From a virus: a stretch of 51,532 bases of DNA. Below the pieces are notes generated by a model, which saw nothing but the letters and a program-made list of their open reading frames with translations, did not search any database and was not told where the DNA came from. Where the stretch lies: IMG/VR virus record IMGVR_UViG_3300049491_000668, positions 1-51,532 of that record; one strand, written 5' to 3'. Made by a program: the position numbers and the translations under genes. This document shows, piece after piece, positions 1 through 8,721 of this stretch (position 1 is its first letter; every line of letters begins with the position of its first letter).

Positions 1-300
1 CAGCGGAAGTTTTTCAAATTCGATAGAGCCGCTACCGTTGAAAAAAGGGTATTTCAGGGTTTTTAGGTGAGTGACTGCCTATCTCACTGCCTTTCTGCCT
101 ATTTGAGCGCACCCCTGGGGGTAGTAGTGAAATTGAAAACTGTCCGAATGGGGTAGAGTCGGAACCCTCAATTCCCTTTGAATTTTTCCCCTATGTTGCC
201 AGAGCATGCAAATAGGCAGAAAGGCAGTGAGATAGGCAGTTTTGAGGGAGATGTTAAAAAAATAGTTTTGGAAAAGTCGCAAGAATTCGTTCACACCGGG
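1..300. other. AT-rich gene-free stretch at the window edge
   Basis: No convincing coding region: the short open frames have no ribosome binding site and cover both arms of the inverted repeat. Besides that repeat, TTTTTCAA (9-16) faces TTGAAAAA (39-46), and ACCCCTGGGGG lies near 111-121. If the genome is circular, this stretch would also hold the promoter of the leftward operon that begins at 51528. Confidence 0.5.
74..240. repeat. 32-bp perfect inverted repeat made of CTGCCT iterons; candidate replication origin
   Basis: The arms at 74-105 and 209-240 are exact reverse complements over 32 bases, separated by 103 bases. Each arm carries three CTGCCT hexamers (75-80, 87-92, 95-100; AGGCAG at 214-219, 222-227, 234-239). 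Three more copies lie at 371-376, 392-397 and 404-409, at the end of the primase gene. Nine copies in about 340 bases is far above chance. The stretch is AT-rich compared with its surroundings and has no plausible gene. Position beside a primase-helicase resembles satellite phage P4, whose alpha protein binds iterons at ori and crr. Origin function is inference. Confidence 0.6.
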
Positions 301-327
301 CAAAAAGAAGGCCACCCGAAGGTGGCC
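301..327 (-). terminator. Rho-independent terminator of the leftward primase operon
   Basis: On the minus strand GGCCACC, TTCG and GGTGGCC form a perfect 7-bp stem with a UUCG-type tetraloop, followed by TTCTTTTTG. It lies about 50 bases past the primase stop codon, so it ends the leftward transcript before the iteron region. Confidence 0.85.
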
Positions 328-374
328 GAAGGTTCCGGCAACTGCAAAGTCGCGCGGAAAAGAGGTCCAACTGC

Positions 375-2939
375 CTAAAGCTCGTCAGAATCTGCCTGTT
401 TGTAGGCAGCCAGGAAGTCGACTGTCTTGATCAGCACGCCGCGCAGCAGGACTGAATTCCCGGCCAATTTTGAGAATTTGACGCCGAGCGCTGCCACCTG
501 TGGCGTCTCGATCTCGTCGTACAGCCGCTGCTTTCCGAGGGGTCGCCGGTTCGAGTCGCGGCACCAGCGCGAGTAGGCTTCGTAGAAGTTGGAGCGCCGC
601 ACCGAGAACTGATCGCCCTTGCCGAGCAAGCACTCGTCGTCGTCTTGCAGGAATTCCATCAAGGTCGACGTGCGGCGGCGCCACTGGTCCATCAGGCGGT
701 TATGGGCCTTGGTGGTTGGGAAGTTGCCCCGCTCTTGCAGCCGCTTGGCCCCTTGCAGCGCCCACGCCATGATGGCCGGCAGTTCGTCACGGATGATCTG
801 TTCCGCGAGGTTCACGTTGATGGTTTCGTCGGTGCCGAGGCGCGAGTTGCGGAAGTCCATCAATATCCAGCGGGCATAGAACGCCTCGCTGTGGTCCTTG
901 GTGAACACATAGTGGTTCGCGTTGAAGATGTGCGCCGCGGTGTTGCGGAAGTTGAAGGGCCGATGCGTTGGATGCCGGCCGGTGAGCATGTCGCGGCCGG
1001 TCACGCTCTTGAAGTGCGACGCCGGGATGGCTTCGTCGTCAGGCAACTCGCCCACCACGTTGAGCCGCTTGCCTGCCATGTTCGCGAGGTAATACTCGCT
1101 GTCCCACTTGAAGGGCGACACTGCTGATCGAGCGTCGCTCGGCACGAGGTGCTCGATGATCTTGGCGATCGTGCTTTTGCCCGAGCGACCAGGCCCCTTC
1201 AGCAGCAGCACCTTCTCATGGCGGGCCATCGTGCCGAGTGCCACCGCGCCCATCACTTCCTGCAAGAGGTCGATCTGTTCGGTGTTGCCGTCGCCCCTGA
1301 AGGTGTCGGCCATGAACGCTCGGAAGATCGGCATGTCGCCCGTGATGGGCCGCACTGGCGAGAGCACGCGTTGCCGGTGATCTGCCGACAACTTGTCTCG
1401 AACGATCTCGTTCTCGTCGGTCACACGGTAGAAGCGCTTCTCGCAGGCCAGGCCGATGGGCGCGTCGTTGAAGAAGTCCTCTTCGTCTTCCGATGCGATG
1501 GCGTAGGCGTGCGTCGCGATGGCCACGTAGTCGCTGCGGCGGTTGCAGTTCTCCTTGCCGTCGAAGTGCTGCGCGACCTCGACCTCGTAGTCAGAGGTGA
1601 GTCGGCCGACCCACACGCCGCGGTCGGGCGCGTACTTCCACAACTTGCCCTCGACGCCGACAGCCGGCACGTCGCCCTGCGCCTTCAGTTCCTTCAGCAG
1701 CGCGAGTGCGTAGTTGGCATGCGTCGGCTTGTCGGCGGGCTCGCGAGCGACCTTGGCGGCTTTGCGCAGTGCGCCGAGGGCGATCTTCGTTTGGTCCTTG
1801 ATCGCCTTGATGAGCCGCTCTTCACTGAGGGTCGAGAGGTCAGCTTCGACGATCTTGTTCAACAGTTTCGTCGCGCCGTCGCCGTCGTCCTCGACGAGGA
1901 ACTCGATCTCATCCATCAGAGCGTCGAACGCACTCTGTTCTTCCTTGAGGGTGCGCTTGCGGGTCGCGTCCCATCCGGCACGCTTGGCCATGTCGAACAG
2001 CGTGCCGATGGTGACGGCGTTGGCTCTCGACTGTTTTTCGGCGCCGCGCCAGATGACATTGAAGGTCTTGCCGACGTGCTTGCTTGAGGACTCACTGAAC
2101 TTGCGGGCCAGTGCTTCGCCGCAGGACCACTTGAGCCACTTGAGCGAGAAGAGGACGTTGCGATACTGGTCGTAGTCGAGGTCCGACGATTTCGCTTCGA
2201 GGTGTTCGAGCGCTGCCTTGACTCGCTCGACCTCTTCATCGGTTTCGGGCGGCGGCGCGTCTTCGGCCAGCTTGTCGGCAACGTCGCTTGTGGTGTTGGC
2301 CAGGTCGCCGGCACTGCCTGCGCCGATCTTCTCCCACCCGCTTTGCTCGACAACCCGCTCGAACTCGCGACAGATGGCTTGCGCGTCTTCGAGGGTCAGG
2401 GTCGGCAGATCAAGCGCCGGCACGCTGAGAGGGCTGTCACCGCTTGGCCAGGTGTAGGGCTTGCCGGTGTCGGGGTGGATGTGGAACGCGACGAACTGCT
2501 GCCCGAGCCCGAGCACCTCGATGCGGTGGGCCTTGGCGTCAGGTGCGTCGTCCGGCTTGCGGTAGCGCGCCGACATCACCTTGCGGAACGGGGCATCGGT
2601 TTGGAAGAGAAGCAGGCTCTTCGGGTGCTCGCCGATGCGCAGCGGCGCCTCGCTGCTGATGTGGTCCTTGATCCACTCGACCATGTAGGCCGCAATGACT
2701 TCGTCGCGCACGTCGATGTCGACGGCGGGGGTGTGCTTGGTGAGGATGCCGACGCCGGATCGACGGTGCCGCGTTGCGAGCAGGCCGGTCAGCCTTTCTC
2801 GGGTCACGCGGTTCGTTTGCCAATCGTCGATGCCAGGGGCCTTCGAGCCCGGCTGGATCGGAACGATCTCGTATCCGTTGTCTAGCAATGCAACACCGTG
2901 CAGCGCGAGGAACGCGCCATCGGGTGTTGGGGTACTCAT
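375..2939 (-). CDS. Bifunctional primase-helicase (prim-pol plus D5/SF3 helicase)
   Basis: An 854-residue replication protein expected to synthesise primers and unwind DNA at the phage origin. Residues about 15-180 match the prim-pol (AEP) domain, with the acidic pair in VDIDVRDE (D74, D76). A PriCT-2-like segment follows (DQYRNVLFSLKWLKW). The C-terminal part has a D5_N/SF3 helicase: Walker A GPGRSGKST near residue 585, GELPDDE as the acidic motif, then FNANHYVFTKDHSEAF. I chose the ATG at 2939 because it overlaps the HTH gene stop (ATGA); the open frame continues further upstream without a good start. The architecture resembles phage P4 alpha and many prophage primases. The C-terminus is acidic (DSDEL). 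Confidence 0.9.
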   Translation of the reverse strand: MSTPTPDGAFLALHGVALLDNGYEIVPIQPGSKAPGIDDWQTNRVTRERLTGLLATRHRRSGVGILTKHTPAVDIDVRDEVIAAYMVEWIKDHISSEAPLRIGEHPKSLLLFQTDAPFRKVMSARYRKPDDAPDAKAHRIEVLGLGQQFVAFHIHPDTGKPYTWPSGDSPLSVPALDLPTLTLEDAQAICREFERVVEQSGWEKIGAGSAGDLANTTSDVADKLAEDAPPPETDEEVERVKAALEHLEAKSSDLDYDQYRNVLFSLKWLKWSCGEALARKFSESSSKHVGKTFNVIWRGAEKQSRANAVTIGTLFDMAKRAGWDATRKRTLKEEQSAFDALMDEIEFLVEDDGDGATKLLNKIVEADLSTLSEERLIKAIKDQTKIALGALRKAAKVAREPADKPTHANYALALLKELKAQGDVPAVGVEGKLWKYAPDRGVWVGRLTSDYEVEVAQHFDGKENCNRRSDYVAIATHAYAIASEDEEDFFNDAPIGLACEKRFYRVTDENEIVRDKLSADHRQRVLSPVRPITGDMPIFRAFMADTFRGDGNTEQIDLLQEVMGAVALGTMARHEKVLLLKGPGRSGKSTIAKIIEHLVPSDARSAVSPFKWDSEYYLANMAGKRLNVVGELPDDEAIPASHFKSVTGRDMLTGRHPTHRPFNFRNTAAHIFNANHYVFTKDHSEAFYARWILMDFRNSRLGTDETINVNLAEQIIRDELPAIMAWALQGAKRLQERGNFPTTKAHNRLMDQWRRRTSTLMEFLQDDDECLLGKGDQFSVRRSNFYEAYSRWCRDSNRRPLGKQRLYDEIETPQVAALGVKFSKLAGNSVLLRGVLIKTVDFLAAYKQADSDEL

Positions 2940-3226
2940 TCCGTGGCGATTTCCAGCGGGTTGCGAAGGTACTCGTGGGGGGTGTGGTCGCGGCCGACAG
3001 CCTCTTCGATGGCGATGGCCATGCGAGGCGAGAACGAGCCGTCTTGAACGAAGGTGTGCAGGGTCGAGCGCTCGACGCCGATGAACTTGGCGAAGGCGGT
3101 GATGTTGCCGCTCGGCACGACTTGCAGTGCTGCGCGATACAGCAGGTAGTTGAGCCGCTTTGAAGCTTTGGCGGCTTTGGATTGTCGCGCGGGGTTGTCG
3201 ACCCACGACGGGAACTTGATGCTCAT
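2936..3226 (-). CDS. Small HTH regulator (Cro/YdaS-like)
   Basis: A 96-residue protein with one helix-turn-helix: GNITAFAKFIGVERSTLHTF around residues 41-60, then an early-C helix (MAIAIEEAVG). The start at 3226 follows an excellent ribosome binding site (AAGGAG). It is the first gene of the leftward primase operon, overlapping the primase start by four bases, and lies next to divergent promoters. That position suggests a Cro-type or copy-control regulator acting on both promoters. No C-terminal cleavage or oligomerisation domain is present. Confidence 0.7.
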   Translation of the reverse strand: MSIKFPSWVDNPARQSKAAKASKRLNYLLYRAALQVVPSGNITAFAKFIGVERSTLHTFVQDGSFSPRMAIAIEEAVGRDHTPHEYLRNPLEIATE

Positions 3227-3341
3227 ACGCTTCGCTCCTTGCGTGTCTGAAGTGCGCGGGCAGTGTAAATCAAATTGTTGACAACGAGAACCATTTGTGG
3301 AAAATGCGAACCTTGATTTCAAACATCGGGAAGTTTCAAAC
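3227..3341. promoter_or_regulatory. Divergent early control region
   Basis: Rightward, TTGACA (3278-3283) lies 16 bases before GAAAAT (3300-3305). Leftward, a TACACT -10 box lies at 3267-3262 with a poor -35. The rightward -35 is embedded in the palindrome GTTGACAAC, and CCATTTGTGG (3291-3300) is a second small dyad. TTTCAAACAT is directly repeated just before the 3342 start. These look like operators for the HTH protein encoded alongside; which protein binds is not visible. Confidence 0.6.
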
Positions 3342-3830
3342 ATGGACATGCGACCTGGTTTTGTCGAGGCTGTTCGTAGCTTCATGGCCACTGCCGGCCA
3401 GTCCACCGACAGATTCAACGCCAGGCAGGCAACGCTTTACACCGGCCTGCAACTCGAAGAGATGGCTGAGAAGTTGAAGGTCATCGCCGGGGGAACCGTC
3501 ACGCCGCATGCGCAGACCTGCCTTTTGCGCACCGTCGAGGCGTTGGAAAGCCTGTCCACCGAGTTCAAGCAAGGCTTCCACACAGGTGACGTGATGCGGG
3601 CAGACTATGCCGGACTTCTCGACGCCGACATTGATCTCGCGTGGGTCTCGATCGGTGCCGCATTGTCCACCAGCACGAACACGCCGGCTGCCGTCGCCGA
3701 GGTCTCGCGCTCCAACCACGACAAGTTTCCGAACGGTGTTGTCGTCAGAGACGAGAATGGCAAGATCGCGAAGCCGGTGTCATGGTTGCCGCCGAACCTG
3801 AAGCTCTTCGTCGACCCGCCGAAGTTCTGA
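3342..3830 (+). CDS. MazG-like / HisE-like nucleotide pyrophosphohydrolase-fold protein
   Basis: A 162-residue protein resembling phage MazG-like proteins: an all-helical N-terminal part (VRSFMATAGQ), an acidic stretch (RADYAGLLDADIDLAWVSIGA) and the typical C-terminal signature AEVSRSNHDKFPNG followed by WLPPNLKLF. The family hydrolyses NTPs or related nucleotides; phage members are thought to influence nucleotide pools or alarmones. The first metal-binding EExxE motif is not obvious, so activity is uncertain. ATG 3342 is preferred because GGGAAG sits 7-8 bases upstream; ATG 3348 is an alternative. First gene of the rightward early operon. Confidence 0.6.
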   Translation: MDMRPGFVEAVRSFMATAGQSTDRFNARQATLYTGLQLEEMAEKLKVIAGGTVTPHAQTCLLRTVEALESLSTEFKQGFHTGDVMRADYAGLLDADIDLAWVSIGAALSTSTNTPAAVAEVSRSNHDKFPNGVVVRDENGKIAKPVSWLPPNLKLFVDPPKF

Positions 3831-3851
3831 ACGCGCGCTTCAATGCGCCCG

Positions 3852-3871
3852 TACAATCCACCGTTTGTGGA
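3852..3871 (+). promoter_or_regulatory. TACAAT box fused to the TCCAC-N5-GTGGA palindrome
   Basis: TACAAT (3852-3857) runs straight into TCCAC CGTTT GTGGA (3857-3871), 54 bases before the 3925 start. No convincing -35 box is present. The palindrome is one of several copies in the window and could be an operator or form a hairpin at the 5' end of the transcript. Confidence 0.45.
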
Positions 3872-3924
3872 AAACTGACCAATCCGCGAACGCCTTTTCC
3901 GGTCAACTTCTAGGAGTTCTATCC

Positions 3925-4287
3925 ATGTCTTTCGACGCGAAGATCGACGCACTGATCGCTGCCATCAATGCCAACACCGAAGCCCTGAAGGGTGCCGGTG
4001 GCGCCAAGTCTGCCGCCGCACCGGCCCCTGCCGCCAAGGCCAAGACCGAAGCCGCTGCGGCGCCGGCTGCCGTCAAGCCGAAGCACACCCGTGCCGAAAT
4101 GCAGGCCGCCCTGAACGAGGTCAAAGAGAAGTTCTCGCCGGCCGACGCCAAGGGCATCATCAAGGACAGCGGCAAGGTCGACAAGATGTCCGACATCCCC
4201 GACGCGGCGATCGACGCCGTCTACGACGCCTGCAAGGCCAAGATGGGGGAAGGCGAGGGTGGCGGGGATTCGGGCGACGGGCTCTGA
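3925..4287 (+). CDS. Conserved phage protein of unknown function with Ala/Lys-rich linker
   Basis: I do not recognise a named family. The 120-residue product has a short helical N-terminus, a low-complexity Ala/Pro/Lys linker (residues about 30-55), a compact helical domain (RAEMQAALNEVKEKF) resembling small domains in other phage replication-module proteins, and a Gly/Asp-rich tail ending GDSGDGL. AGGAG at 3912-3916 supports ATG 3925. The acidic tail is like those of its neighbours, so a partner role in the replication complex is possible but inferred. Confidence 0.65.
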   Translation: MSFDAKIDALIAAINANTEALKGAGGAKSAAAPAPAAKAKTEAAAAPAAVKPKHTRAEMQAALNEVKEKFSPADAKGIIKDSGKVDKMSDIPDAAIDAVYDACKAKMGEGEGGGDSGDGL

Positions 4288-4315
4288 CCACCCTGTTCTA
4301 CGGCAACGAGCCCCT

Positions 4316-5629
4316 GTGACCGAGCATCGGGTCGACCTGAGCCAACTCGCATCCGTGCGGGACGGCTCGGGCCATTCGATCTTCGGCGCCAGCGGCTCGC
4401 CGATGTTTCTCAACTGCGTCGGTGCGTTGGTGCCGAACCTTGGCGTCGTCGACAAAGGCAACGTCGATTCAGCGTATGGGTCCATCGCCCACGGCTGTAC
4501 CGAGTTGCAGTTGAAGTCGGGCGTGGCACCACACCATCTTGTCGGAACGACGCAGTCGAAAGACGGCTTCGACATCGAGATCGACGAAGAGATGCTTGAC
4601 TTTGTTCAGTTGGCCGTCGACCGCTGCGAGTTCGAGCCTGGCGATCACCTTGTCGAAGAACACGTTGACTACTCGTGTCTCACACCGATACCGAATCAGG
4701 GCGGCACGCTCGATTTTGCCGCCATGCGCTATCAAGAGGCGGTTGTTCACGATCACAAGTTCGGCAAGGCCGAGATCGTCTTTGCCGAGTGGAATTTTCA
4801 GTTGATGCTCTACGCCTTCGGTCTGTACCTTCGATGGGACTGGCTCTACGACTTTCAGCGGTTCATTTTGCGCATCGCGCAGCCTCGCATCGACCATTAT
4901 GACGAGTGGGTGTGCACGCGCGAGCAGTTGCTCAAGTTCGCTGAGTGGGCCAAGGCTCGCATGCATGAGGCATGGGCCATTGACGCGCCGCGGACTGCTG
5001 GCGAGAAGCAATGCAAGTATTGCCGCGTGCGGAACAACTGCGTGGCCAACGCGAAGTTTCAGGCCGAGTTGACCGAGGGTGTTTTTGGCGACGTGGCGTT
5101 GCCTGCGACGGCGCAAGACATGGTCGAGTTTAAGGAGCGGCTCGACGACCAGTCGTTCAGGCTTCATGCGCTCGATGCTGGCACGCTGACGCTCTCGCAT
5201 ATCGCGACGCTGTTCAAGCATCGCAAGACGGCAGAGAAGTTCTGGCATGGCCTCGGCGCCGAGTTGTTCCGTCGAGCACAGGACGGTGCTGATTTGGCGT
5301 CCGTTGGATATAAGTTGGTAGAGGCCCGCGCGAAGCGAGCCTTCAAGGACAAGGGCGCAGCCGAGGCGAAACTGATCGCGTTGGGCGTCCCGTTTGACGA
5401 GGTCATCGAAGAGTCGCTCGTGTCTCCTGCGCAGGCTGAGAAGCTTGTGCGCAAGGCCGGGCATCGACAACGAGACCTTCCGAGTTTGCTGGGCGACCTG
5501 ATCTACAAGCCGCCTGGCAAAACGACGCTTGCTGCGCTCGCCGACAGGCGACCGGCAATCGCCGACCTGTCTGCCCTCGTCTTCGAGGACATGACCGACA
5601 ACCCTGAAACCGATGAAGAAGGACTTTGA
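4316..5629 (+). CDS. DUF2800 family PD-(D/E)XK nuclease (Cas4/RecB-like)
   Basis: A 437-residue protein of the DUF2800 family, usual in phage replication modules next to a DUF2815 SSB and a polymerase. The N-terminus has the family pattern HSIFGASGSPMFLNC; the nuclease core is seen as VVHDHKFGKAEIV followed by the helix NFQLMLYAFGLY (D-x-K plus QxxxY). The cluster CKYCRVRNNC may hold a metal or iron-sulphur centre, as in Cas4. Expected role: 5'-3' or end processing of DNA during replication or recombination. GTG 4316 is chosen because it precedes all conserved sequence; its ribosome binding site is weak. Confidence 0.8.
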   Translation: MTEHRVDLSQLASVRDGSGHSIFGASGSPMFLNCVGALVPNLGVVDKGNVDSAYGSIAHGCTELQLKSGVAPHHLVGTTQSKDGFDIEIDEEMLDFVQLAVDRCEFEPGDHLVEEHVDYSCLTPIPNQGGTLDFAAMRYQEAVVHDHKFGKAEIVFAEWNFQLMLYAFGLYLRWDWLYDFQRFILRIAQPRIDHYDEWVCTREQLLKFAEWAKARMHEAWAIDAPRTAGEKQCKYCRVRNNCVANAKFQAELTEGVFGDVALPATAQDMVEFKERLDDQSFRLHALDAGTLTLSHIATLFKHRKTAEKFWHGLGAELFRRAQDGADLASVGYKLVEARAKRAFKDKGAAEAKLIALGVPFDEVIEESLVSPAQAEKLVRKAGHRQRDLPSLLGDLIYKPPGKTTLAALADRRPAIADLSALVFEDMTDNPETDEEGL

Positions 5630-5631
5630 AA

Positions 5632-6291
5632 ATGAGCAAGTTGGAAGAGATCAAGCGAGTCAAGAACGGTGTGCTCTACAAGGACGCCAAGGGTGTGAAG
5701 TTCGTGCGCGTCGACAACGTGCGCCTCTCGTTTCCGTTCGTCGGCACGCCCGGCGAAGACGAAGACGACGACGGCAACACCAAGAAGGCGTGGCGCGCCA
5801 CTGGCATGCTGCCGAAGACGACACACGTCGAGGTGAAGGACATGATCAAGGCGGTCTTCGCCGAGTTGATGACCACCAACGATGTGAAGGTGCCCTCTGC
5901 CAATTGGGCACTCAGCGACGGCGACGGCGACAAGCACGAAGAGCATCCCGAGATGCACGGGCACTGGTTGCTGTCGGCCAAGGAAGGGCAGCGCAAGCCG
6001 CCGTGCCGCGATCAGAAGGGCGAACTGATCGAGGACATCACCAAGATCGACGACAAGTTCTACGGTGGCTGTTGGGCGAACATCCTCGTCCGTCCCTGGT
6101 ACTTCGACGGTCGCACGAAGAACTCGAAGAAGACCTATCCGAAGCGACTGCTGTGTGGCCTGTCCGGCGTGCAGTTCGTGCGCGACGACACGCCGTTCGG
6201 TCAGGGCCGGGTCGACGAGAGCGATGCGTGGGACGAGGTTGCCGGCGACGGCGGCGACGGCATGGGTGGCGGTGACGACGACGGGCTCTGA
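5632..6291 (+). CDS. Single-stranded DNA-binding protein, DUF2815 / gp2.5-like
   Basis: A 219-residue OB-fold SSB candidate. DUF2815 features are visible: an N-terminal strand with RLSFPFVG, the central segment FYGGCWANILVRPWYFDG, and the late signature GLSGVQFVRDDTPFGQGR, followed by a Gly/Asp-rich acidic tail ending GGGDDDGL. In T7 gp2.5 and bacterial SSB the acidic tail recruits partner enzymes. AAGGA at 5619-5623 supports ATG 5632, two bases after the nuclease stop. It would coat single strands for the polymerase and primase encoded nearby. Confidence 0.8.
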   Translation: MSKLEEIKRVKNGVLYKDAKGVKFVRVDNVRLSFPFVGTPGEDEDDDGNTKKAWRATGMLPKTTHVEVKDMIKAVFAELMTTNDVKVPSANWALSDGDGDKHEEHPEMHGHWLLSAKEGQRKPPCRDQKGELIEDITKIDDKFYGGCWANILVRPWYFDGRTKNSKKTYPKRLLCGLSGVQFVRDDTPFGQGRVDESDAWDEVAGDGGDGMGGGDDDGL

Positions 6292-6346
6292 CACGCCCGC
6301 GGCGTCCACAACTGGTTTTCTCAACAACTGCTGAAGGAGCAGAAAC

Positions 6347-6562
6347 ATGGCAACGATGAAGAAAGTGGTCAAGAAGGCAAAGCCCGCGCTGAAGCTCGGG
6401 CGCCGCGTGCAGTTCACTCGCCGCAACGGCGAGACGGCAACCGGCAGCATCGTCGGCACCGACGACACATCCAAAGGTCGGTGGGTGGCGGTGAACACCG
6501 CGAAGAAGGGGAAGAACCCCGAGGTCACGAAGGTTCGGCAGTCGATGCTGATGTTCCTGTGA
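6347..6562 (+). CDS. Small basic protein, unknown
   Basis: A 71-residue, very basic product with a lysine-rich N-terminus and a beta-rich remainder (GRRVQFTRRNGETATGSIVG, then GRWVAVNT), resembling small SH3-like or KOW-like folds. A strong GAAGGAG site precedes ATG 6347. It is the last gene before a clear terminator, between the SSB and the DNA polymerase. Nucleic-acid binding is plausible from charge but unproven. Confidence 0.65.
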   Translation: MATMKKVVKKAKPALKLGRRVQFTRRNGETATGSIVGTDDTSKGRWVAVNTAKKGKNPEVTKVRQSMLMFL

Positions 6563-6568
6563 CCGCGT

Positions 6569-6594
6569 GCCTGCCCTTCGGGGCGGGCATTTTG
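6569..6594 (+). terminator. Rho-independent terminator after the SSB group
   Basis: GCCTGCCC, TTCG, GGGCGGGC (6569-6588) forms an 8-bp stem with one G-T pair and a UUCG-type loop, followed by ATTTTG. It separates the SSB group from the polymerase gene, which therefore needs readthrough or its own promoter in 6595-6684. Confidence 0.8.
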
Positions 6595-6684
6595 ATGGGG
6601 GTGCTCTGACCCCGCTAGGCCCGAGGGATCGGCTGCATAAATTTCGGGCAGTGAGCAAAGCCACCATAGGGCGCCTCCTTCAAA

Positions 6685-8721
6685 ATGAGCGATTTCAAGT
6701 ACACAGCACCTCGGCCCGTCGCGACTTTGGATTCCGAGTGCTACCAGAACTATTGGTCGATAGGTTTCCGCTCCGTTGCGGATGGTCGCGTGCGCGTCTT
6801 TGAGAAGTACGACGGACAGCCGCTTGACCGTCTCGCCATCGCTCGCATCTTGCGCAGTTGGCGCGTCATCTCCTTCAACGGGATGAACTACGACATGCCG
6901 ATGATCGCGTTGGCGATGAACGGCGCCGACAACGCTACGCTCAAGCGGGCGAGCGATGACATCATCTTGAGCGACCTTCGTGCGTGGGACTTCTACGAGC
7001 GCTATCAGGTCACGCTTCCTGACTTCATCGACCACATCGACACGATGGAAGTGTCGCCAGGCTCGCCGACGAAGCCGAGCTTGAAAATTTACGCCGGCCG
7101 GTTGCACTCGAAGCGGATGCAGGACTTGCCGTTCGAGCCCGACCAGTGGATCACGCCTGACGACCGCGAGGTGCTGTGCGAGTATCTCGGCAACGACTTG
7201 ACCGTCACGCAAGACCTCTACCTCGAACTCAAGTCGCAGATCGACTTGCGGTCGGAGATGAGCGAGCAATACGGTGTCGACGTTCGCTCGAAGTCAGATG
7301 CGCAAGTCGCAGAGGCGGTGCTGAAGACCGAGTTGCAGCGGATCACCGGCCGGAAAATCTACCGGCCCGAGATCAAGCCCGGCACCTTCAACTACAAGCC
7401 TGCGTCGTGGGTCCGCTTCATCACGCCCGAGATGCGTGAGATGCTCAACAAGATCAAGAACGCGCCATTCGTTGTCGACCACGCTGGCACCGTGTGCATG
7501 CCGCAGTTGCTTGAAGACGCGAAGATGCTGATAGGGAAGGGCGCCTATCGAATGGGTATCGGTGGTCTGCACTCGTCCGAGTCGAAGGCGACGCACGTCA
7601 GCGACGACGGGTTCGTCTTGCTCGACCGCGACGTGACGAGTTACTACCCCTCAATCATCCTGAACGGTGGCCTCTATCCGAAGCACCTCGGACAGCAGTT
7701 CTTGGATGTTTACCGCAGCATCTTTCAACGCCGATTGGCAGCGAAGAAGGCCGGCAACAAGAGTGTTGCCGAGACGCTGAAGATCGTCTTGAACGGCAGT
7801 TTCGGCAAGCTCGGCTCGCCCTGGTCGGTCTTGTACTCACCTGACCTGATGATTCAGACCACGCTGACGGGCCAACTGGCCGTGCTCATGCTGATCGAGG
7901 CTGTCGAAGCCAACGGCATCGAGGTCGTGTCAGCAAACACCGATGGCTTCGTCAGCAAGGTGCCTCGCGCACGACGTGACTTCTTCAACGCACTCGTCTT
8001 TGATTGGGAGTGCGACACCGGCTTCGGCACTGAGGAAACCGAGTATCGAGCCCTGCATTCGCGCGACGTGAACAATTACATCGCCATCGGGCAGGGCGGC
8101 AAGGTGAAACTCAAGGGTGCATATGCTCCTGGCGGACCTGGTCAGCCAGGTGCAGCGGGAATGAAGAAGAACCCTGACTGCGAGATCAGCACCGATGCAG
8201 TAGTGGCCTACCTGAAGGATGGCACACCACTCGAAGAGACGATTCACGCCAGCACCGACATCACCAAGTTCGTGACGATTCGCCGCGTGAAGGGCGGCGC
8301 AGAGAAGGACGGGGCCTACCTCGGCAAGGCGATTCGTTGGTACTACGCTGAAGGCGAGACGGGCACGATCACCTACCGGACCAACGGGAATACCGTCCCC
8401 TCGACCGAAGGCGCTCGGCCATGCATGCAGTTGCCGGATGAGTTCCCGACAGACATCAACTATGCGTGGTACGTCCGCGAGGCGAACGCAATCCTTCAGG
8501 ATGTCGGCGCTCGTTCGGTTGATCCTGCGCTCGTCGGGCGCAATGGTGTCATGGTGGCTCGCCTGCCTGACCAGAAGACCTATCACATCGTCACGCTGCC
8601 GTTCGGCGCTGCGCATTGTGGCCGGCAGCCGGCGTCGATCCGTGAGAAGTGGGTCGAGGTTGACGATGTGCCGATGGGTCAGCGGCTTTGCGCGCAGTGC
8701 CGCACTGCCGACACGCTATGA
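6685..8721 (+). CDS. Family B DNA polymerase with proofreading exonuclease
   Basis: A 678-residue replicative polymerase. The 3'-5' exonuclease motifs are present: Exo I D16-x-E18, Exo II around N65 to D70 (FNGMNYD), Exo III Y167-x3-D171. Polymerase motif A is DVTSYYPSII (D316), motif B K366 to N370-G371 (LKIVLNGSFGKLGS), motif C SANTDG (N418-T-D420-G). Motif C has Asn in place of the first Asp of the usual DTD, while the metal-binding second Asp is kept. ATG 6685 has only a weak ribosome binding site. The stop overlaps the nuclease start (ATGA). No terminal-protein gene is seen, so protein priming is not suggested. Confidence 0.88.
   Translation: MSDFKYTAPRPVATLDSECYQNYWSIGFRSVADGRVRVFEKYDGQPLDRLAIARILRSWRVISFNGMNYDMPMIALAMNGADNATLKRASDDIILSDLRAWDFYERYQVTLPDFIDHIDTMEVSPGSPTKPSLKIYAGRLHSKRMQDLPFEPDQWITPDDREVLCEYLGNDLTVTQDLYLELKSQIDLRSEMSEQYGVDVRSKSDAQVAEAVLKTELQRITGRKIYRPEIKPGTFNYKPASWVRFITPEMREMLNKIKNAPFVVDHAGTVCMPQLLEDAKMLIGKGAYRMGIGGLHSSESKATHVSDDGFVLLDRDVTSYYPSIILNGGLYPKHLGQQFLDVYRSIFQRRLAAKKAGNKSVAETLKIVLNGSFGKLGSPWSVLYSPDLMIQTTLTGQLAVLMLIEAVEANGIEVVSANTDGFVSKVPRARRDFFNALVFDWECDTGFGTEETEYRALHSRDVNNYIAIGQGGKVKLKGAYAPGGPGQPGAAGMKKNPDCEISTDAVVAYLKDGTPLEETIHASTDITKFVTIRRVKGGAEKDGAYLGKAIRWYYAEGETGTITYRTNGNTVPSTEGARPCMQLPDEFPTDINYAWYVREANAILQDVGARSVDPALVGRNGVMVARLPDQKTYHIVTLPFGAAHCGRQPASIREKWVEVDDVPMGQRLCAQCRTADTL

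Noticed and set aside
178-378. 66-codon plus-strand frame in the first 400 bases
   Set aside because: It reads through an inverted-repeat arm and the terminator hairpin and has no ribosome binding site.
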